A DNA stretch of 64,000 nucleotides, from positions 23,867 through 87,866 of the forward strand of contig JAGLDH010000001.1 in assembly GCA_023145835.1 (NCBI GenBank), read 5' to 3'. Positions 7,652 through 16,601 of this stretch are shown here, in pieces. This stretch comes from Methylococcales bacterium (GTDB lineage Bacteria > Pseudomonadota > Gammaproteobacteria > Methylococcales > Methylomonadaceae). Made by a program: the position numbers and the translations under genes. A model generated the notes under the pieces. That model worked only from the letters and a program-made list of their open reading frames with translations, was not told where the DNA came from and did not search any database. Every line of letters starts with the position of its first letter. Position 1 is the first letter of the stretch.

Positions 7652-10600
7652 TGTCAAACCTCATACGCTTTGCTCTGTCTCAGCGAATACTTATTGTCTT
7701 GCTGATTTTTCTGTTAGTGGGCGTTGGTTATTACTCAGTAAAAAATATTCCTATCGATGCCTTTCCAGAAGTATCTCCAACCCAAGTAAAAGTCATTGTT
7801 AAAGCAAATGGAATGACACCTGAGGAGGTTGAAACAAGTATTACAGCGCCAATTGAAGTTGAATTACTTGGTATCCCCAAACAGACTATGCTTCGCTCAT
7901 TAGCAAAGTATGCACTGACAGATATTACTATTGATTTTGAAGAAGGCACTGATATTTTTTGGGCTCGTCAGCAAGTTGCTGAACGACTCAATACGATATG
8001 GAGTGATTTACCAGAAGGAGTTGAAGGTGGTATAGCTCCCATGACCACACCTTTAGGTGAAATGTTTATGTTCGCTATTGAAGGAGGTAATTTAACCCTG
8101 ATGGAGCGTCGTAGTTTACTTGATTGGGTTATCCGCCCCGCATTACGAACTGTTCCTGGCGTTGCTGATGTCAATGCACTTGGAGGTTTAGTTCGTAGCT
8201 TTGAAGTATCCCCTGATAACATTCGTATGTCAGCGAGAAATATCAGTACCAACCAACTGATTGATGCACTTAAATCAAATAACAGAAATGATGGTGCTGG
8301 CAGGTTAAAAGAAGGTGAAGAAGCATTAATAGTGCGCGCAGAAGGTCGAATAAAGACATTAGATGATATTCGTTCTATTGTTGTTGATCAAAGATCTGGT
8401 TCACCAATTACTGTTAGTGATGTCGCCGATATAAAAATAGGCTCTTTAACCCGTTATGGAGCGGTTACAAAAGATGGTATAGGTGAAGCAGTCACAGGCT
8501 TAGTATTAAGTTTGCGTGGTGCTAATGCCCGACAAACAGTGATTGAGGTAGAAAAAAAACTAGCCGAAATTAGCCCTGGTTTTCCTGAAGGAGTAAAAAT
8601 TAATATTTTTTATAACAGAGGAGACTTAATCGACAAAGCTGTCAGCACAGTTTCAAATGCATTAATACAAGCTATTGTATTGGTGGTCATTTTACTTATT
8701 TTATTTTTAGGAAACCTTAGAGCAGCTTTGACCGTTGCACTTTCACTTCCCATGGCAGCTATGGTGACATTTATTCTAATGAAAAATATGGATATGTCCG
8801 CCAATCTAATGAGTTTAGGCGGGCTAGTAATAGCAATTGGTATGTTAGTCGATAGCGCAATTGTGGTCGTAGAAAATATTTCGACTCATCTAGCCGACAA
8901 AGAAAAATCACAAAGACTCCCTCACCTACATATTATTTATAGAGCAACGAAGGAAGTTGCACTTCCAGTTACATCCGGCACTTTGATTATCATCATCGTA
9001 TTTTTACCTCTATTAACCTTACAAGGCTTAGAGGGCAAATTATTTACCCCGGTTGCTCTTACGATTGTTTTTGCACTAAGCGGTGCTTTATTATTAGCTT
9101 TTACAGCCATTCCTGTACTTTCATCTTGGTTATTAACACATATTTCAGCTGAAGAACCCTGGCTGCCAAGACAATTACAAAGACTCTATCAACCGGTTCT
9201 ACTCTGGAGCTTAAGTAATACTAAGAAAGTGTTTTCTATCGCAGCAGGACTTTTAGTTGTGACTGGTATTATCTTTACCCAAATTGGCAGCACCTTTATG
9301 CCAACTTTGGATGAAGGAGACATTGTCTTACAAGTAGAAAAGTTGCCATCTATCACATTAGAACAAACGGTTGCACTAGATGTTCAGGTTCAGAAAAACC
9401 TACTTAAAAATATCCCAGAAATTATTAATATAATCTCTCGCGTAGGGACAGATGAGTTAGGTCTAGATCCAATGAGTTTAAATGACACAGATGCATTCTT
9501 GGTTTTAAAACCGAAAGATCAATGGCGCATGGAGAGTAAAGAAGAGTTAATAGAAGAAATTCGACAGATCATGAGCCAAACACCTGGACTTGCTTTTGGC
9601 TTTACCCAACCGATTGAAATGCGTGTTTCAGAGATGCTAACAGGCTCCCGTGGAGATGTTGCTGTTAAATTATTTGGATCAGATCTTGATGAATTAAATG
9701 CAAAAGCCAAAGAAATTGAAACTATACTTAAATCTATTAAGGGGGCAACGGATGTTTTTGCTAGTGAAAATGAAGGTATTCAATTCTTGCAGCTATCTAT
9801 TGATCATCAAGCAGCGGGTCGGTTAGGACTCAGTAGTGATGATATTGCAGCCCTATTACGCTCCCAGATTGAGGGACTTAATATTGGTATTATCCAAGAA
9901 GGCATAACTCGAACTCCCTTAATCATACGTGGATCGAGTGATATTTCTACCTTTGAAAACCTACAAATCACTTTGCCAAGCGGAGGACATGTACCCATTA
10001 CCGCTGTAGCCAAACTAGACCGAGTAGAGGGTGTTGTATCGATTGATAGGGAGCGAGGACAACGTTTTGTAGTTATTCAAAGTAATGTTGAAGGGCGTGA
10101 TTTAGTTGGTTTCGTAGATGAAGCACGCAAAATAATTAAAGAAAAACTCAATCTACCAACAGGCTATTATGTAGAATTTGGAGGGGAATTTGAAAACCAG
10201 CAGCGTGCTTCTGCCCGCTTAGCACTCGTTGTTCCTATTTCACTAATTTTGATTTTCTTATTACTTTTTTCAACTTTTTCTTCAGTTAAGCAAGCAGGTT
10301 TAATTCTATCCAATATCCCTCTCGCCATGATTGGCGGCGTATTTGCCCTGTGGGTATCAGGAGAATACTTATCTGTGCCAGCATCTATTGGTTTTATCGC
10401 CCTACTTGGAATTGCCGTATTAAATGGGGTTGTTATGGTCAGTTATTTTAATCAACTACGCGCAACAGGCATGGACTTAGCTCAGGTAGTGATTATCGGC
10501 TCAACACGTCGATTACGCCCGGTCATGATGACGGCTACCACCGCAGCTTTTGGATTAATGCCTTTATTAATTGCATCGGGACCAGGCTCAGAGGTACAGC

Positions 10601-10722
10601 GCCCCTTGGCAATTGTAGTTATTGGGGGCTTAGTTTCTTCAACCTTACTAACATTGATTTTACTGCCAATGTTATATCAATTATTTATGGATAAAACTAA
10701 TCAGGAGATAAGTAATGGATAA
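7651..10722 (+). CDS. Heavy-metal efflux RND pump, CzcA/CusA family
   Basis: The 1023-residue protein has the full RND layout: TM1 at about 13-30, the first periplasmic porter loop, TM2-6 (about 330-530), TM7 near 525, the second large loop and TM8-12 (about 860-1010). SAIVVVENIST after GMLVD lies in the TM4 proton-relay region; its single aspartate plus glutamate pattern resembles CusA more than CzcA. PSTVEVETSITAPIE-like and GGEFENQQRAS segments are typical of the HME branch. The metal cannot be decided from motifs alone: Zn/Co/Cd and Cu/Ag are both possible. The DUF3240 gene downstream favours a Czc-type system. Confidence 0.92.
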   Translation: MSNLIRFALSQRILIVLLIFLLVGVGYYSVKNIPIDAFPEVSPTQVKVIVKANGMTPEEVETSITAPIEVELLGIPKQTMLRSLAKYALTDITIDFEEGTDIFWARQQVAERLNTIWSDLPEGVEGGIAPMTTPLGEMFMFAIEGGNLTLMERRSLLDWVIRPALRTVPGVADVNALGGLVRSFEVSPDNIRMSARNISTNQLIDALKSNNRNDGAGRLKEGEEALIVRAEGRIKTLDDIRSIVVDQRSGSPITVSDVADIKIGSLTRYGAVTKDGIGEAVTGLVLSLRGANARQTVIEVEKKLAEISPGFPEGVKINIFYNRGDLIDKAVSTVSNALIQAIVLVVILLILFLGNLRAALTVALSLPMAAMVTFILMKNMDMSANLMSLGGLVIAIGMLVDSAIVVVENISTHLADKEKSQRLPHLHIIYRATKEVALPVTSGTLIIIIVFLPLLTLQGLEGKLFTPVALTIVFALSGALLLAFTAIPVLSSWLLTHISAEEPWLPRQLQRLYQPVLLWSLSNTKKVFSIAAGLLVVTGIIFTQIGSTFMPTLDEGDIVLQVEKLPSITLEQTVALDVQVQKNLLKNIPEIINIISRVGTDELGLDPMSLNDTDAFLVLKPKDQWRMESKEELIEEIRQIMSQTPGLAFGFTQPIEMRVSEMLTGSRGDVAVKLFGSDLDELNAKAKEIETILKSIKGATDVFASENEGIQFLQLSIDHQAAGRLGLSSDDIAALLRSQIEGLNIGIIQEGITRTPLIIRGSSDISTFENLQITLPSGGHVPITAVAKLDRVEGVVSIDRERGQRFVVIQSNVEGRDLVGFVDEARKIIKEKLNLPTGYYVEFGGEFENQQRASARLALVVPISLILIFLLLFSTFSSVKQAGLILSNIPLAMIGGVFALWVSGEYLSVPASIGFIALLGIAVLNGVVMVSYFNQLRATGMDLAQVVIIGSTRRLRPVMMTATTAAFGLMPLLIASGPGSEVQRPLAIVVIGGLVSSTLLTLILLPMLYQLFMDKTNQEISNG

Positions 10723-11020
10723 TGAAGAGTTTTTAGTTATCTTAACTGTGCCTTATAGTCTTGAAGAAGCAATTATAGATTGTTTGCTAACATTTGAAGT
10801 AGATTACGGCTTTAGTAGTTTTCCTGTCAGTGCACATGACCATAAAAATAAAGGATTATCTCTGGCTGAACAAGTGAGGGGAAAACAACAACAAATACGC
10901 TTTCAGATGTATGTTGCTAAACATGACTTACCAACTCTGACCCATCGTTTAAAAACCGAGTTTTCAGGCTCAGGAATTACCTATTCAGTTTTACCTGTTA
11001 TTGAAAGAGGAGTTATTTAA
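10715..11020 (+). CDS. DUF3240 family protein of the metal-efflux operon
   Basis: The 101-residue cytoplasmic protein has the PII/GlnB-like alternating pattern: FLVILTVPYSLEEAIIDCLL, YGFSSFPVSAHDH, VRGKQQQIRFQMYV and ITYSVLPVIERG. This matches the DUF3240 family, which recurs directly after CzcA-type pumps. A regulatory or metal-sensing role is suspected but not established. Its start overlaps the pump gene by 8 bases, so the two are very probably translationally coupled. It is the last gene before a terminator-like hairpin. Confidence 0.8.
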   Translation: MDNEEFLVILTVPYSLEEAIIDCLLTFEVDYGFSSFPVSAHDHKNKGLSLAEQVRGKQQQIRFQMYVAKHDLPTLTHRLKTEFSGSGITYSVLPVIERGVI

Positions 11021-11025
11021 TTTTC

Positions 11026-11064
11026 TTAAGGAACCTCTGATTAAGTTGATTAGAGGTTTCTTAA
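11026..11064 (+). terminator. Terminator-like hairpin at the end of the efflux operon
   Basis: TTAAGGAACCTCT (11026-11038) pairs with AGAGGTTTCTTAA (11052-11064) over 13 positions with one G-T wobble and a 13-base loop. It begins five bases after the DUF3240 stop. The following sequence is A-rich rather than T-rich. Confidence 0.55.
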
Positions 11065-11111
11065 ATAAAGATAAAGATAAAAAATGTTACCAAGGCTACT
11101 GACAATAAAAA

Positions 11112-12239
11112 ATGCAAGAAAAGGCAAATAAGGTAGGCGGGAGATTTCTTGGCTATTACCTAAAACTATCCCTCTTACTACTGCTGATTTGCCCCCCATG
11201 TTATTCTCACCAACTTTATGAATCATATATATTTATCGATTTAAAAGACTCTAGTTCACCAACACTGCGCTGGGAAGTAGAATCTAATAACTTAGAGTCC
11301 ATTTTTCAATTAGATAGAAATAAAAATGAAATTATTAGCTGGAAAGAAATTAAACTATTCCAAGACCCTATTATTACTTATGTGAAACAACATTTTCAGT
11401 TATCAATAGATAATCAAGAAATCAACTTGAATTTTGAATCATTTGATCTCGAAAGAAAGGATGATCAAACATTTCTTATTTTTACACAGTTACTTGAGCC
11501 ACAACCGTCAATTCAGTCTATCAGCATCAAATACGACCTTTTCTTTGATATAGATAATAAACAAATCTGCTACGTCCATATCCAACAGAAAAACGCCCCT
11601 ATTCTTGAAACTCTAAAACTTGATAAAAGCCACATCCAGGTTCTATTAGAAACCTTTTCTATTACCACGTCGATGTTTAATTTCTTTATAGAAGGTATAT
11701 GGCATATTTGGCTTGGAATAGATCATCTTTTATTTTTATTAATGCTTTTACTTCCTAGCCTCAATCACTATTTATTAACAAAAACATCGACTCAAGTTGG
11801 TAAGGACATTATTAAAATTGTCACCAGCTTTAGTGCAGCTCACACGATTACCCTCATACTATCTGTATTAGGAGTAGTATCATTACCTATAAAACTAATT
11901 GAAGTCTCCATAGCTATATCAGTCTTTATCACTGCATTTGCTAACGTTCGGCATAAACAGATGGATTTTTTATGGCAAGCTGCTTTTATTTTTGGCCTTA
12001 TCCATGGCTTTGGGTTTGCTAATGCTCTACAAGAAATGAAGCTAGATAGTGAATATTTAGTTTTTTTATTACTTAGCTTTAATGTTGGAGTTGAAATAGG
12101 GCAACTTGTTTTAGTACTCATCACATTACCTATTTTAATGGCTATCAAGAAACACTCGTCCGTTTATCCTCTTACTATGAAAATTATTTCAAGCCTAACA
12201 GCTTTAATTTCACTTAGCTGGATAATAGAAAGGGTTTAA
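11112..12239 (+). CDS. HupE/UreJ-type membrane protein with exported N-terminal domain
   Basis: The 375-residue protein has a signal peptide (about 1-33), an extracytoplasmic domain to about residue 185, then a six- or seven-helix membrane domain of the HupE/UreJ_2 type. Its signature is WHIWLGIDHLLFLLMLLLP (about 196-214) and GLIHGFGFANAL in a later helix; histidines in these motifs are typical of the family. The exported part contains an EF-hand-like loop, DRNKNEIISWKE (about 69-80). HupE/UreJ proteins are linked to nickel or cobalt uptake, but this longer form is poorly characterised. It is separated from the RND operon by a hairpin and may be expressed independently. Confidence 0.75.
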   Translation: MQEKANKVGGRFLGYYLKLSLLLLLICPPCYSHQLYESYIFIDLKDSSSPTLRWEVESNNLESIFQLDRNKNEIISWKEIKLFQDPIITYVKQHFQLSIDNQEINLNFESFDLERKDDQTFLIFTQLLEPQPSIQSISIKYDLFFDIDNKQICYVHIQQKNAPILETLKLDKSHIQVLLETFSITTSMFNFFIEGIWHIWLGIDHLLFLLMLLLPSLNHYLLTKTSTQVGKDIIKIVTSFSAAHTITLILSVLGVVSLPIKLIEVSIAISVFITAFANVRHKQMDFLWQAAFIFGLIHGFGFANALQEMKLDSEYLVFLLLSFNVGVEIGQLVLVLITLPILMAIKKHSSVYPLTMKIISSLTALISLSWIIERV

Positions 12240-12242
12240 ACT

Positions 12243-13256
12243 TTAAAAATGAATATTCTGAAATTGTTTTAATGCAGGTTTTGGAGTACCTTTAGAATCC
12301 ACTATGCCAAAATGCTTTTCTGCCTCCTTAAAATATCCTACATGATGAGGCACATCCATTAAATGAAATGAATTAAATCCAATTAAATTTCCTTGGGAAA
12401 TAAATTCAGGCATTAATTTAGCAAAACCTTGATAAACTTTCTCTTGAATTTTTAGTCCATTATCACCATAACTTGAAAGTGCTAAATAGGCTAAAAAAGT
12501 GGGTTTGTGATATCTTTTAGTTAAATATTTAGCAAATGCCAACGACCTTTCGGGTGTTTTTAAAATTTCCTCTGATCTATTTCTCGTACTACCCCGCATT
12601 TCCTGAAAGGTAATAAAATCAACATGCTGAATTGCTCTATGAACACTTAGGTGAAAACCTTGCCAATTTTTTTTGTCAGATATATTTTGATAATTCCCAA
12701 AGTCTCCCATACAAAAACTGACCTTCGTTTGTTTTACCTGTTTAACCAAGTTGATGCTGTCTATTAATAAATCATTAAAAGGCTCATAACTTTCAATACC
12801 ATTCTCATTAAACTCTGGATTGAGGATAACAACTTTCTCTCCATCTAATTGGTCAAGAAACCAAACCATTCGCCTCAAAGCAGTAAAATATTTTTTTTTA
12901 TTTTCTTTTATAAATTTTGGCGAAATATCATCAGCAAACCAATAAAAAATAAAAATAGGTGTATATCCTCGATCAATAATATTAGACTGGATATCCTCTA
13001 TTTTATACCAACTCTCTTGCCAATCTCGATTAATCCAAATAGTCACTGAGTTTGTATTTGGTGCTATATCTTTAATAACCTCATTAATAAAAACTTTTCT
13101 CTCTGGTGGACACTGTTTGTCAAATGCAATAATATTTCCATTAACACTCTTACAATATTCATACCCTCCAACAGCAACATACCCTTTTTTATTAAATTGA
13201 CTACATCCACTTATTAGAACCAAAAAAAAGATTGATACTGAGATACGTACTTTCAT
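12243..13256 (-). CDS. Glycosidase-like lipoprotein of the exopolysaccharide operon
   Basis: The 337-residue protein has a lipobox ending in LISGC (Cys17), so it is probably anchored in a membrane facing the periplasm. The rest alternates strands and helices as a TIM barrel would: SVTIWINRDW, YTPIFIFYWFADD, GEKVVILNPEFNENG, TKVSFCMGDFG, VDFITFQEMRGS, PTFLAYLALSSYG and LIGFNSFHL. Glutamates in NPEFNENG and TFQEMRG sit at strand ends where acid/base and nucleophile residues lie in glycoside hydrolases. I cannot name the family. The gene overlaps the deacetylase by 4 bases. Together they resemble the two halves of PgaB (deacetylase plus hydrolase) encoded separately. Confidence 0.6.
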   Translation of the reverse strand: MKVRISVSIFFLVLISGCSQFNKKGYVAVGGYEYCKSVNGNIIAFDKQCPPERKVFINEVIKDIAPNTNSVTIWINRDWQESWYKIEDIQSNIIDRGYTPIFIFYWFADDISPKFIKENKKKYFTALRRMVWFLDQLDGEKVVILNPEFNENGIESYEPFNDLLIDSINLVKQVKQTKVSFCMGDFGNYQNISDKKNWQGFHLSVHRAIQHVDFITFQEMRGSTRNRSEEILKTPERSLAFAKYLTKRYHKPTFLAYLALSSYGDNGLKIQEKVYQGFAKLMPEFISQGNLIGFNSFHLMDVPHHVGYFKEAEKHFGIVDSKGTPKPALKQFQNIHF

Positions 13257-15088
13257 TGTAATGAGTATTCAGCAATCAGGTTTAAAGAAGATAATGGGTT
13301 TATTATTGAAATAGTAATATCGGTAAATCGTGCTTTTAGGTTATTTTTGTACGTAACCCCTATTCCTCTAATTTCTGACCGAACATTTTCAATTTGAATA
13401 GGTTTTGTCCAAAAAACTCTAAAAGATAGTTTTTCAAGACTATCAATATTTTTATTTTTTACATTAATTAAAAAATTCTTAGCTGTTTGTTTTATATCGT
13501 AAGATATTTGTTCTCTTTTTTTAACTTTATCAATTAACCCTTGGCCAGTTAATGCTGTTAATTTGGAGTTCTTGCTAACGTATTCAAAATATTTTTCAAG
13601 CATTTCTATATTATTTTTATACGCCATTAGGTGAGTATGAACACTTAGACTATAAATACCATCTAATGAAGTAATAAATTCAGTTTCAAATATCATTCTT
13701 TGGACAATTTCATCTTGTCCCCATTCTAAACTGACTAAATATTGATAATCATCTGTTGCAGTTCTTGGAATAATGTACAACCCTTCGTGTTCTTCATGTG
13801 GGTATAAATAACCTTTATTTTTCTCCAAAACATAGCTATACCCTGCATCAATTAATTCATTAATCATGGCATCATCTAACTCTTCTCTAGGAGGCCTAAA
13901 CCCAGTGATTTTCCGTTGACTTATTTGATCAATAATTTCCTTAGACTTTTTAACTTCCAATCTAATGTTTTCTACCGAGGTTCCTAGAATTTTTTTATGT
14001 GAATGGCTATGAGATCCAATTTCAATAAAAGGAGATTTTGCAGCCATTTTCATTAAGGGTAGATATTCCTCCTTTTCAGCTAAACTAGAAACACAATAAG
14101 CACTTACTGGAATTTTATATTTCTCAGCTGCATTAATAAAATTTTTAAACGATGAATATTTATATTCTGTATCTTCTGAAACTAGCACCACTTTTTTTAC
14201 ATCAATATAAGGGTAACTTATAGGAGTCGCCGTTTTAGATGCATACTCTACAATGCTCCCTAATATTGTTCTAAAAGTAGGCACAGCCTCCTCAATAGAA
14301 AATAGGCTATAAGAAGGAAATGAAATATAAGTCCAGTTTCCTTTTTTATATCCACCGTGCCAAATTGCACCTGCTTGTTCAGAACTCGCCTCCATATTTC
14401 CTTTTATTAAGGGAGGAGAACTTAATGTCCAATTTGATAACTTCATATCTGGCTCTAACCCTTTATCAGAAATAAATACAGGTAAAGGGTCAACGGTATA
14501 TAGCTCAACACGTTTAGTAAATGGAATTATATTCTGAGTAATGGGAGATAAAATCCTAGGTATGAGAAACATACCTTCTTTACTTAAAATATGATTATTC
14601 TTTTTAGTGCTCTTTAAACCGGTAATGCGTCGAATAACCTCATCATCTCGAAATCCACTTTTCGAATTATAAGCAAAATGATAATTAAAGACTAAAAAGC
14701 CTCCTTCTGAAACATAATTTTCTATATCTTTTACACTATTATTACTTAAAGAAATCGTATCTAATGCAAATAAAACCGAGTCTCGAGGTAAAGCAGCCAG
14801 CTCCTTTTCATCAATATACTTGACAACATACCCTTCTTGAAACAATAGCTTTTCTACTTGTTCTAATCGATTTAAATATCCTTTTTTATTAATACCAAAG
14901 GATTCTAGTTTTTCAATAGTCTCAGTAGATTTTAAAAAAAATACTTCTTCATCACCTCGTGTTCCAGAAAAAGCGAAAGTGTCATAGGGCACATAGTTTT
15001 CAAAAATTTGATGAAAAACAACACTAGATAAAAGTAAAAGTAGAATAACTAAAACTCCAACTTTTATGCCATACCATCGATTCATCAT
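13253..15088 (-). CDS. Membrane-anchored NodB-type polysaccharide deacetylase
   Basis: From the ATG at 15088 the protein has 611 residues: one membrane helix (about 8-29), a Rossmann- or amidotransferase-like domain (about 70-290), a polysaccharide deacetylase domain (about 295-540) and a beta-rich tail. Deacetylase motifs are visible: VSEDTEY (about 303-309) in place of the usual TFDD, the metal-binding HSHSH (about 360-364), GFRPPRE (about 396-402) and LSVHTH (about 481-486). The longer frame starting at 15184 is rejected because it would overlap the 60-residue gene and put a polar leader before the anchor. It probably removes acetyl groups from the exported polymer in the periplasm. Confidence 0.8.
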   Translation of the reverse strand: MMNRWYGIKVGVLVILLLLLSSVVFHQIFENYVPYDTFAFSGTRGDEEVFFLKSTETIEKLESFGINKKGYLNRLEQVEKLLFQEGYVVKYIDEKELAALPRDSVLFALDTISLSNNSVKDIENYVSEGGFLVFNYHFAYNSKSGFRDDEVIRRITGLKSTKKNNHILSKEGMFLIPRILSPITQNIIPFTKRVELYTVDPLPVFISDKGLEPDMKLSNWTLSSPPLIKGNMEASSEQAGAIWHGGYKKGNWTYISFPSYSLFSIEEAVPTFRTILGSIVEYASKTATPISYPYIDVKKVVLVSEDTEYKYSSFKNFINAAEKYKIPVSAYCVSSLAEKEEYLPLMKMAAKSPFIEIGSHSHSHKKILGTSVENIRLEVKKSKEIIDQISQRKITGFRPPREELDDAMINELIDAGYSYVLEKNKGYLYPHEEHEGLYIIPRTATDDYQYLVSLEWGQDEIVQRMIFETEFITSLDGIYSLSVHTHLMAYKNNIEMLEKYFEYVSKNSKLTALTGQGLIDKVKKREQISYDIKQTAKNFLINVKNKNIDSLEKLSFRVFWTKPIQIENVRSEIRGIGVTYKNNLKARFTDITISIINPLSSLNLIAEYSLQ

Positions 15089-15107
15089 TTTTTCAAGACG
15101 ACTTTCT

Positions 15108-15290
15108 TTATTTATCGAAGAAGATGAAATCAGTACCGAGCTCAATACATTTCTCCTCATAGTTTGTAGGGATCCGTTTAGCATTTTTTTTATCTCTTAT
15201 TTTATACATAAAATAAGCGATCACTCCAAACACCAACGTAAAAATAGTAATCACAAGAATTACTATAGACATAATACCTATCAAGTTCAT
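15108..15290 (-). CDS. Small membrane protein between synthase and deacetylase (possible PgaD-like partner)
   Basis: The product has 60 residues: one long hydrophobic helix (about 4-31) followed by KIRDKKNAKR, a basic stretch expected on the cytoplasmic side, and a polar tail. The ATG follows directly on the synthase stop codon with no gap, and AAGGGGAG in the end of the synthase gene makes a strong ribosome site 6-8 bases upstream. These points support a real, coupled gene. PgaD in the PNAG system is also a small membrane protein next to the PgaC synthase, so a partner or c-di-GMP-coupling role is possible. PgaD normally has two helices, so homology is not claimed. Confidence 0.7.
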   Translation of the reverse strand: MNLIGIMSIVILVITIFTLVFGVIAYFMYKIRDKKNAKRIPTNYEEKCIELGTDFIFFDK

Positions 15291-16601
15291 TTACAATCTC
15301 CCCTTACGGTCTAATTTTCCCCATTCCATTTCTGTATTAGTCCATTCTTCAATAGTTGCAAAAATTTTAGACACATTAATAATTGAAATAAAATACAATC
15401 TATAAAGTATTGCGTAAAATGATAAATACAACGATTCACCTGTCATCATTAAGCAATATAAAGCACCCGCAACATCCATTACGGTAAACAACATCCACCA
15501 ATAGAAGAGAAGTGAACTTTCTCCATATATAAATGCGATATATAGACAAAAAAGAGTACCAAATACATCAAATATAGGCCAAAAAATAGCCTCAAAAAGC
15601 ATATACCATAAAATTAAACTAATCGATGGAGTCTTAAAGACATGTAATAGTTTTGCTTTATGCTTTCCCAATGACTGTAAAATTCCTCGGGTCCATCTAT
15701 ATCTCTGTTTAATTAAATCTAATAACTCTTCAGGTGCTTCGGTATAAGCAACAGCTTCAGATTCAAACTCTACCTTGTACCCATTTCCAATTAAGTTCAT
15801 TGTTAAATCGGCATCTTCTGCAAAAGTATCACTTTCATAACCTCCGACCTTTTGAAGAGCTGATTTTCTAAACATACCAATAGGTCCCGGAATAATAGAA
15901 ACAAGTTGAAAAAAAGCTTGCCCATTTCTAACCATATTCAAACCTTCAATATATTCTAAGGCTTGTAACTTAGTTAATAAATTGACCCTATTGCTAATAA
16001 AAACTGATCCTGCAACCGCACCTATTTTCTCATCATTAAAATGACTCACCATTAATTCAACAGCACCATCAGATAATTTCGAATCAGAATCAACGACCAT
16101 AACCAGGTCGCCAGTACTTTTTTTAATACCATAATTTAAGGCAATCGCTTTTCCGCCATTTGGCTTTGTAAGTACCACTAACGATTTATTTCCTTGATTA
16201 AATTCAAGCTTTTTTGCTAGTTTATATGTTTGATCACTAGAACCATCGTCTACAACAATTATTTCAATAAAAGGGTAATTTTGTTGCATCAACGACTGGA
16301 TTGATTTAACAATAACCAATTCTTCATTGTAAGCAGGGACGATAATAGAAACCTTAAATAACTCATTTGATCTTTTTACAGGCTTTGAAGTTATTTTAAT
16401 CGTCTTTAACATTGAAAAAAATAACAGTAATAAATAACGAGCAATAATGATCACTGTAAATGCCATGATCAATAAAGCGCCTACTTTCAAAAAATCTGAC
16501 TGAAAAGTCAGTAACATTTGCTGTAAATTGACGACTGAATAAAAAGCCAAAGAACATAAAATACTAAAAAAAAGAAAAACAGATAATGTCCTCATTTCCA
16601 C
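15291..16601 (-). CDS. Processive GT2 polysaccharide synthase, PgaC-like
   Basis: The 436-residue membrane glycosyltransferase has two N-terminal helices (about 5-25 and 40-65), a GT2 domain and three or four C-terminal helices (about 320-410). The catalytic set is complete: VVDDGSSD (about 116-123), DSDS (171-174), AEDAD (261-265) and QRYRW (299-303), the last being the signature of processive synthases. This is the pattern of poly-N-acetylglucosamine and hyaluronan synthases. There is no C-terminal PilZ domain such as BcsA has, so any c-di-GMP control must come from a partner. It overlaps the exporter gene by 10 bases and abuts the 60-residue gene. Confidence 0.88.
   Translation of the reverse strand: MEMRTLSVFLFFSILCSLAFYSVVNLQQMLLTFQSDFLKVGALLIMAFTVIIIARYLLLLFFSMLKTIKITSKPVKRSNELFKVSIIVPAYNEELVIVKSIQSLMQQNYPFIEIIVVDDGSSDQTYKLAKKLEFNQGNKSLVVLTKPNGGKAIALNYGIKKSTGDLVMVVDSDSKLSDGAVELMVSHFNDEKIGAVAGSVFISNRVNLLTKLQALEYIEGLNMVRNGQAFFQLVSIIPGPIGMFRKSALQKVGGYESDTFAEDADLTMNLIGNGYKVEFESEAVAYTEAPEELLDLIKQRYRWTRGILQSLGKHKAKLLHVFKTPSISLILWYMLFEAIFWPIFDVFGTLFCLYIAFIYGESSLLFYWWMLFTVMDVAGALYCLMMTGESLYLSFYAILYRLYFISIINVSKIFATIEEWTNTEMEWGKLDRKGRL

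Noticed and set aside
7651..10722. Firm assignment of the pump as copper/silver (CusA) or zinc/cobalt/cadmium (CzcA)
   Set aside because: The TM4 motif resembles CusA, but the DUF3240 neighbour favours Czc; the motion-path methionines cannot be placed reliably by eye.
15089..15184. N-terminal extension of the deacetylase frame up to an ATG at 15184
   Set aside because: It overlaps the small membrane-protein gene at 15108-15290, which has the better ribosome site, and adds a polar 32-residue leader in front of the membrane anchor.
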